Source: DATLMR01 sp035634255 (lineage in GTDB: Bacteria; Acidobacteriota; Blastocatellia; UBA7656). From it: 64,000 bases of DNA. How positions within the stretch are numbered: the stretch's first letter is position 1; each line of letters starts with the position of its first letter. The stretch spans positions 1 through 64,000 of the forward strand of contig DASQDI010000063.1 of the NCBI GenBank assembly GCA_035634255.1, read 5' to 3'. The notes under the pieces were generated by a model. That model was not told the DNA's origin, searched no databases, and saw only the letters and a list, made by a program, of their open reading frames with translations. A program made the translations under genes and the position numbers. This document shows, in pieces, positions 60,727 to 64,000 of the stretch.

Positions 60727-61767
60727 ATGAAATTATCCAGGATTGCCGAAGAACTTTCAGGGATACTTGAGGGAGACGGGGATATTGATATCTTAGGGGT
60801 TTCAACACTTGAGGCTGCTAATAACGGCGATATAAGTTTTCTGACTAATTCCAAATACATGTCCGCGGCCAAAAAGACCGCGGCATCGGCCCTTATCGTG
60901 GGCGAGGATTGCCCGCCCCTCGGGCTACCGTTCGTGAGGCACCGAAATCCGTACCTGGCCTTCGCAAAAACTGTTGAGATTTTTCATAAGCCTGCCGCGA
61001 GAAAGCCGGGCCTTCACCCCACCGCTGTCATCGCGGACAGTGCCGTTCTGGGCAAAAATGTCTCCGTCGGAGCCTACTGCATAATCGGAGAGGATGTCCG
61101 TATCGAGGATGACGTGGAGATAAGGGAGAGATGTACCGTCCACCATCACGTGAAGATCGGGTCAGGCAGCCTACTGCACTCCGGAGTAATAATCAGGGAA
61201 GGGGTCGTGATCGGCGAGCGCTGCGTTTTTCAGAATAATGCCGTGATCGGGTCCGACGGGTTCGGATACGCCAGGCAGGAAGACGGGGGATGGTATAAAA
61301 TTTACCAGGCGGGAAACGTGATCATTGAAGATGATGTAGAAGTCGGAGCAGGCTCGACCATCGACCGGGCGACTCTCGGCTCGACGGTAATCTCTCGGGG
61401 CACCAAGATAGATAACCTCGTTCAGGTAGGGCACGGGTCGGTTGTCGGCTCGAACACCCTGCTTTGCGCGCAGGTCGGGCTTGCCGGTTCATCCCGAGTC
61501 GGAAATGGCGTCATCCTCGCGGGACAGGTGGGAGTCGCGGGCCACCTCACAATCGGAGACGGGGTGATCGCGACGGCTCAGACGGGAATCGCCAACTCGG
61601 TTGAACCTAATAAATTAATTTCGGGGAGCCCATCTTATGACCATAAGACCTGGCTCAAATCGTCCCTGATTAACGCCAAGTTACCGCAAATGTATAAATC
61701 CTTAAAGGAATTAGAAAAGCAGGTAGATGCTATAAACAAAACCTTAAATGTACTACCTGAAAAGTAA
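60727..61767 (+). CDS. lpxD: UDP-3-O-acylglucosamine N-acyltransferase
   Basis: A 346-residue left-handed beta-helix acyltransferase for lipid A, adding the second hydroxyacyl chain. The N-terminal uridine-binding domain begins KLSRIAEELSGILEGDGDIDILGVSTLEAANNGDISFL. The hexapeptide repeats (about 105-300) contain the active-site region HHHVKIGSGSLLHSGVIIREGV, the catalytic-His site NLVQVGHGSVVG and DGFGYAR. C-terminal helices end with a coiled coil (KSLKELEKQVDAINKTL). It proves the organism makes lipid A and so has an outer membrane. Neighbouring lpx genes are not seen. Confidence 0.97.
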   Translation: MKLSRIAEELSGILEGDGDIDILGVSTLEAANNGDISFLTNSKYMSAAKKTAASALIVGEDCPPLGLPFVRHRNPYLAFAKTVEIFHKPAARKPGLHPTAVIADSAVLGKNVSVGAYCIIGEDVRIEDDVEIRERCTVHHHVKIGSGSLLHSGVIIREGVVIGERCVFQNNAVIGSDGFGYARQEDGGWYKIYQAGNVIIEDDVEVGAGSTIDRATLGSTVISRGTKIDNLVQVGHGSVVGSNTLLCAQVGLAGSSRVGNGVILAGQVGVAGHLTIGDGVIATAQTGIANSVEPNKLISGSPSYDHKTWLKSSLINAKLPQMYKSLKELEKQVDAINKTLNVLPEK

Positions 61768-61809
61768 TACATGAGCACTAATAAATGAAAGTGAGTATAA
61801 GAAAGAGCC

Positions 61810-62352
61810 ATGGTTAAGATCGAAGATCAGTCTTCTGAAAAGCTCAGGAATTTGAATGAAAACGTACAGAGCGTGTTAAGCGTCATTCCGGCCGAGCACA
61901 CAAGGGGCTTATATAAAATAGTATTCGTCGATTTGATAACGGAGCCAAGGATATCGGCGAGCCAGAGGGCCAACCTCCCTGCCCTCTACCACCCTCGGAT
62001 GGGCGGGCAATCTGCATGGGCGGAAGTCGCCACGACCGTCCTATCACCGAAGAAAAAGTTTCCGCAAAATCTGCTTACGAAGATGGCTTTAAAATCAAAC
62101 CTGGCTCAGGTGATACTCTCTCTGGTCGCTCAGCATTACCACCTGACTCTATCGAAGGGGATCAAGAAGAACCAGATAGAGCTAGCCTGCCGGTCTTACG
62201 TCGAGAAGTATTTTGAAAAGTGGAGGGAGAATCAAGGAGGGTTGAGGGTTAAGCTGATGAAACCCTTCAAACCCTACCTTGATAAACTGGCGAAGAAACT
62301 CGCGAAGAGGTACCGCGAAGAGATGGAGAGAAAGAGATTGCAGGCGAAGTGA
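61810..62352 (+). CDS. Hypothetical 180-residue protein between lpxD and parB
   Basis: I do not recognise this protein. It is basic and mostly helical. Segments include VQSVLSVIPAEHTRGLYKIVFVDLI, a Pro/Gly turn LPALYHPRMGGQSAWAEVATTVL, a second helical part LTKMALKSNLAQVILSLVAQHYHLTLSKGIKKNQIELACRSYVEKYFEKWRE, and a very Lys/Arg-rich C-terminus (LDKLAKKLAKRYREEMERKRLQAK). It resembles no known DNA-binding motif clearly, though the basic tail could bind nucleic acid. AAAGAGCC precedes the ATG. It converges with parB with a 3-bp gap. Confidence 0.65.
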   Translation: MVKIEDQSSEKLRNLNENVQSVLSVIPAEHTRGLYKIVFVDLITEPRISASQRANLPALYHPRMGGQSAWAEVATTVLSPKKKFPQNLLTKMALKSNLAQVILSLVAQHYHLTLSKGIKKNQIELACRSYVEKYFEKWRENQGGLRVKLMKPFKPYLDKLAKKLAKRYREEMERKRLQAK

Positions 62353-62355
62353 TCA

Positions 62356-63180
62356 TCACTTCGCCTCTGACAGGTGCCCCATGGCCTCGGCCATCGCGCT
62401 CTCGATCTCTTCTCTCGACACCTGAGACTTGCGAAACCTGATAGTAATCGAAAAGGACTGCCCTTTCCCATTGTATTTAAAAACGTAGCTCTGCGCCCTC
62501 TTGCTCTTGCCCTGCCGGACCTTCCGGGCCTGGTCGCGAGTCAGGCCCGACTCCCGAACCTTCTCGACAAAGCCCCGCATCTCATCGACCGAAGGTTGCC
62601 TAACTATCTGCAATAACATAGACTTAGAGAGAATGTCGGCGCGCCGACAGAGGTCCCTGACATCGGGCGGGATAGCGGCGATGGAGAGAGCTTCGGTGAT
62701 GGAGGTCCGTGATTTCCCTATTTTTCTGGCGATCTCTTCGTGTTTATACCCGAACCGCTCGGCGAGCGCCTGTAGTCCGTCGGCTTCCTCAAAGGGGTTC
62801 AGGTCTTTTCTTTGAAGGTTTTCTATCAACGAGATTTCCGCCACGGCTCTGTCATCGACATCCATCTCGATGCACGGCAGCTCCGTCAGACCAGCCTCAA
62901 GGCTCGCCCGATAGCGGCGCTCTCCGCTGATGATCATGAAACGGCCCCCGACGTCACTCGGGCGGACGAGGAGAGGCTCCAGGACTCCCTTGTCTTTGAC
63001 GGAGGCGATGAGGTCAGTGAGGTCTCCGATCTCAACCCGAGGCTGGTTGGGATTCGGAGCCAGCTTATCAATCGGAATCATCCGCCCGACCGGGGCCCCC
63101 GCGCTCCGGCTCGTCAGGCTTTCGACGTAATGGGCATCGTGGCGCAGCTTAAAATTGCTTGGCAATCCTCTTTTAGACAC
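62356..63180 (-). CDS. parB: ParB-family chromosome-partitioning protein
   Basis: A 274-residue ParB. CTP-binding N-domain with IPIDKLAPNPNQPRVEIGDLTDLIASVKDKGVLEPLLVR, then the G-x-R-R motif SGERRYRASLEAGLTELPC and ENLQRKDLNPFEEADGLQAL. The helix-turn-helix IARKIGKSRTSITEALSIAAIPPDVRDLCRRADILSKSMLLQIVR is divergent from the usual GKSRSxVANxLRLLxLP. The short C-terminal dimerisation region is basic. Starts with GTG (63180), with GGAGG inside the end of parA; the genes overlap by 8 bp. A perfect 16-bp palindrome lies in its coding region. Confidence 0.92.
   Translation of the reverse strand: MSKRGLPSNFKLRHDAHYVESLTSRSAGAPVGRMIPIDKLAPNPNQPRVEIGDLTDLIASVKDKGVLEPLLVRPSDVGGRFMIISGERRYRASLEAGLTELPCIEMDVDDRAVAEISLIENLQRKDLNPFEEADGLQALAERFGYKHEEIARKIGKSRTSITEALSIAAIPPDVRDLCRRADILSKSMLLQIVRQPSVDEMRGFVEKVRESGLTRDQARKVRQGKSKRAQSYVFKYNGKGQSFSITIRFRKSQVSREEIESAMAEAMGHLSEAK
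62634..62649. repeat. 16-bp palindrome inside parB, second copy of the candidate parS
   Basis: TGTCGGCGCGCCGACA, identical to the inner 16 bp of the palindrome at 54757-54774, within parB codons for RRADI. Location inside or near parAB is normal for parS. Confidence 0.5.
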
Positions 63181-63928
63181 GGCGTATTACCTCCTCGCAC
63201 AGGCTCGAATATTCGCTTGCCCCCGAGGAATTCGGGGCAAACGTAAAGATCGTCTCCTTGTAAGCGGGGCTCTCTTCCAATCGGACTGATTTACTGATTA
63301 CGGTATCAAAGACCTTGTCCCCAAATACCTGCTTAATCTGCTCGTATATGTCTTTTGCCAGAGTCGTCCTCTTATCATGAAGCGTGATGACGACGCCCAA
63401 TACCTGCAAATTGGGATTCGGCCGCGCTTTTACTTTCTCGACGGTCTCCAGCAAGTCGTCGGTCCCTTCGAGCGCGAAATAGGATGGTTGAATGGGGATG
63501 ATAAGATAATTCGAAGCGACCAGGGCGTTGACGGTTATCAACCCCAGAGTGGGGGGAGTGTCTATCAGAATATAATCATAGTTCCTTGCGATGCCTTCGA
63601 TCCGGTCCTTCAACCGGAACGGCGCGTCGAATTCGCCTATCAGTTTGCTTTCGAATTTCGCGAGGCTGATCCGCGACGGCAGTATATCGAGTCCGGGCAC
63701 CCTCGTCGGCTTCAGCACCTCTTCGTGGGGGATGTCGGGTTCGGTCAGCAGTTCATAAATCGAGTGGGTTATCGTCGTCGGATCGAGAAAGCTCAAAGAG
63801 CTGTTGCCCTGGGGGTCGAGGTCTATCAGAAGCACCCGTTTATTGCCGATGGCAAGTCCGGCGGATAGGTTGATTGCCGTAGTCGTCTTCCCTACCCCGC
63901 CTTTTTGGTTAGCTATAGCAATTATCAT
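63173..63928 (-). CDS. parA: ParA/Soj-family chromosome-partitioning ATPase
   Basis: A 251-residue ParA ATPase. Deviant Walker A AIANQKGGVGKTTTAINLSAGLA (residues 4-26), then VLLIDLDPQGNSS, the Walker B block YDYILIDTPPTLGLITVNAL, IQPSYFALEGTDDLL and the C-terminal RLEESPAYKETIFTFAPNSSGASEYSSL. Without an N-terminal extension, it is the chromosomal Soj type. With ParB it segregates replicated origins and may help regulate DnaA. AGGAGGAAAA lies upstream of the ATG at a somewhat long distance. First gene of parA-parB. Confidence 0.96.
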   Translation of the reverse strand: MIIAIANQKGGVGKTTTAINLSAGLAIGNKRVLLIDLDPQGNSSLSFLDPTTITHSIYELLTEPDIPHEEVLKPTRVPGLDILPSRISLAKFESKLIGEFDAPFRLKDRIEGIARNYDYILIDTPPTLGLITVNALVASNYLIIPIQPSYFALEGTDDLLETVEKVKARPNPNLQVLGVVITLHDKRTTLAKDIYEQIKQVFGDKVFDTVISKSVRLEESPAYKETIFTFAPNSSGASEYSSLCEEVIRRV

Positions 63929-64000
63929 ACGCCCGGATTTTCCTCCAACCTAAAGCTTTTGCATCCTAATCCGAAGCAATGGAAGTGTCAAGCTAGTTTA

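Overview
The window is a 64 kb piece of a GC-rich Gram-negative chromosome, most likely from the phylum Acidobacteriota (Blastocatellia-like). This assignment is inferred from content, not from a marker gene. An outer membrane is implied by lpxD and beta-barrel proteins. Menaquinone is made by the futalosine route (mqnE). The rest is long HEAT, TPR, PIG-L and S41 exported proteins, a pilN/pilO cluster, and several proteins that join a zinc ribbon to a membrane segment. There is no rRNA and no CRISPR array.

Layout. 1-1.7 kb: the AT-rich 3' part of a restriction-modification methylase abutting the 3' end of a tRNA-Phe gene, probably the edge of a genomic island. 1.9-8.3 kb: uppP, a SipW-like signal peptidase, a lipoprotein and a 1087-residue HEAT-repeat protein. 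8.3-9.1 kb: a gene-poor stretch with two tandem intrinsic terminators and possibly an unannotated small RNA. 9.1-21.2 kb: recA, a zinc-ribbon/RDD protein, rqcH, aroA-aroK, an anti-sigma kinase plus STAS antagonist pair, a caspase-fold protein that lacks its cysteine, a beta-propeller protein and an FkbM methyltransferase. 21.4-33.8 kb: an FHA-protease fusion, exported TPR protein, pruA, S41 peptidase, large PIG-L protein, and a sodium:solute symporter with an overlapping 45-codon partner gene. 33.9-37 kb: pilN-pilO-(pilP-like)-pseudopilin operon on the minus strand. 37-50.9 kb: mixed metabolism, including a CuA-domain/beta-barrel fusion, mgtE, mqnE and regulators. 51-55.7 kb: rpiA, a glutaredoxin-like gene whose TGA looks like a selenocysteine codon, DUF72, ygfZ and a membrane protein.

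56-59.7 kb is an iron island. erpA, an Mrp/ApbC ATPase and a SufR-like regulator run on the minus strand. Diverging from them is a three-gene operon of encapsulin shell, a short encapsulated-ferritin-type cargo with a TVGSLR targeting tail, and an unknown 98-residue protein. Both divergent promoters sit so close to the start codons that the mRNAs look leaderless, and an inverted repeat lies in the regulator's promoter spacer. The window ends with xerD, lpxD, an unknown gene and parAB. A perfect 16-bp palindrome inside parB recurs once 7.9 kb away and is a candidate non-canonical parS.

The strongest leads for follow-up are the candidate selenoprotein with its SECIS-like hairpin, the encapsulin operon and its divergent control region, the candidate parS palindrome, the cysteine-less caspase, the CuA-barrel fusion, and the small symporter partner.
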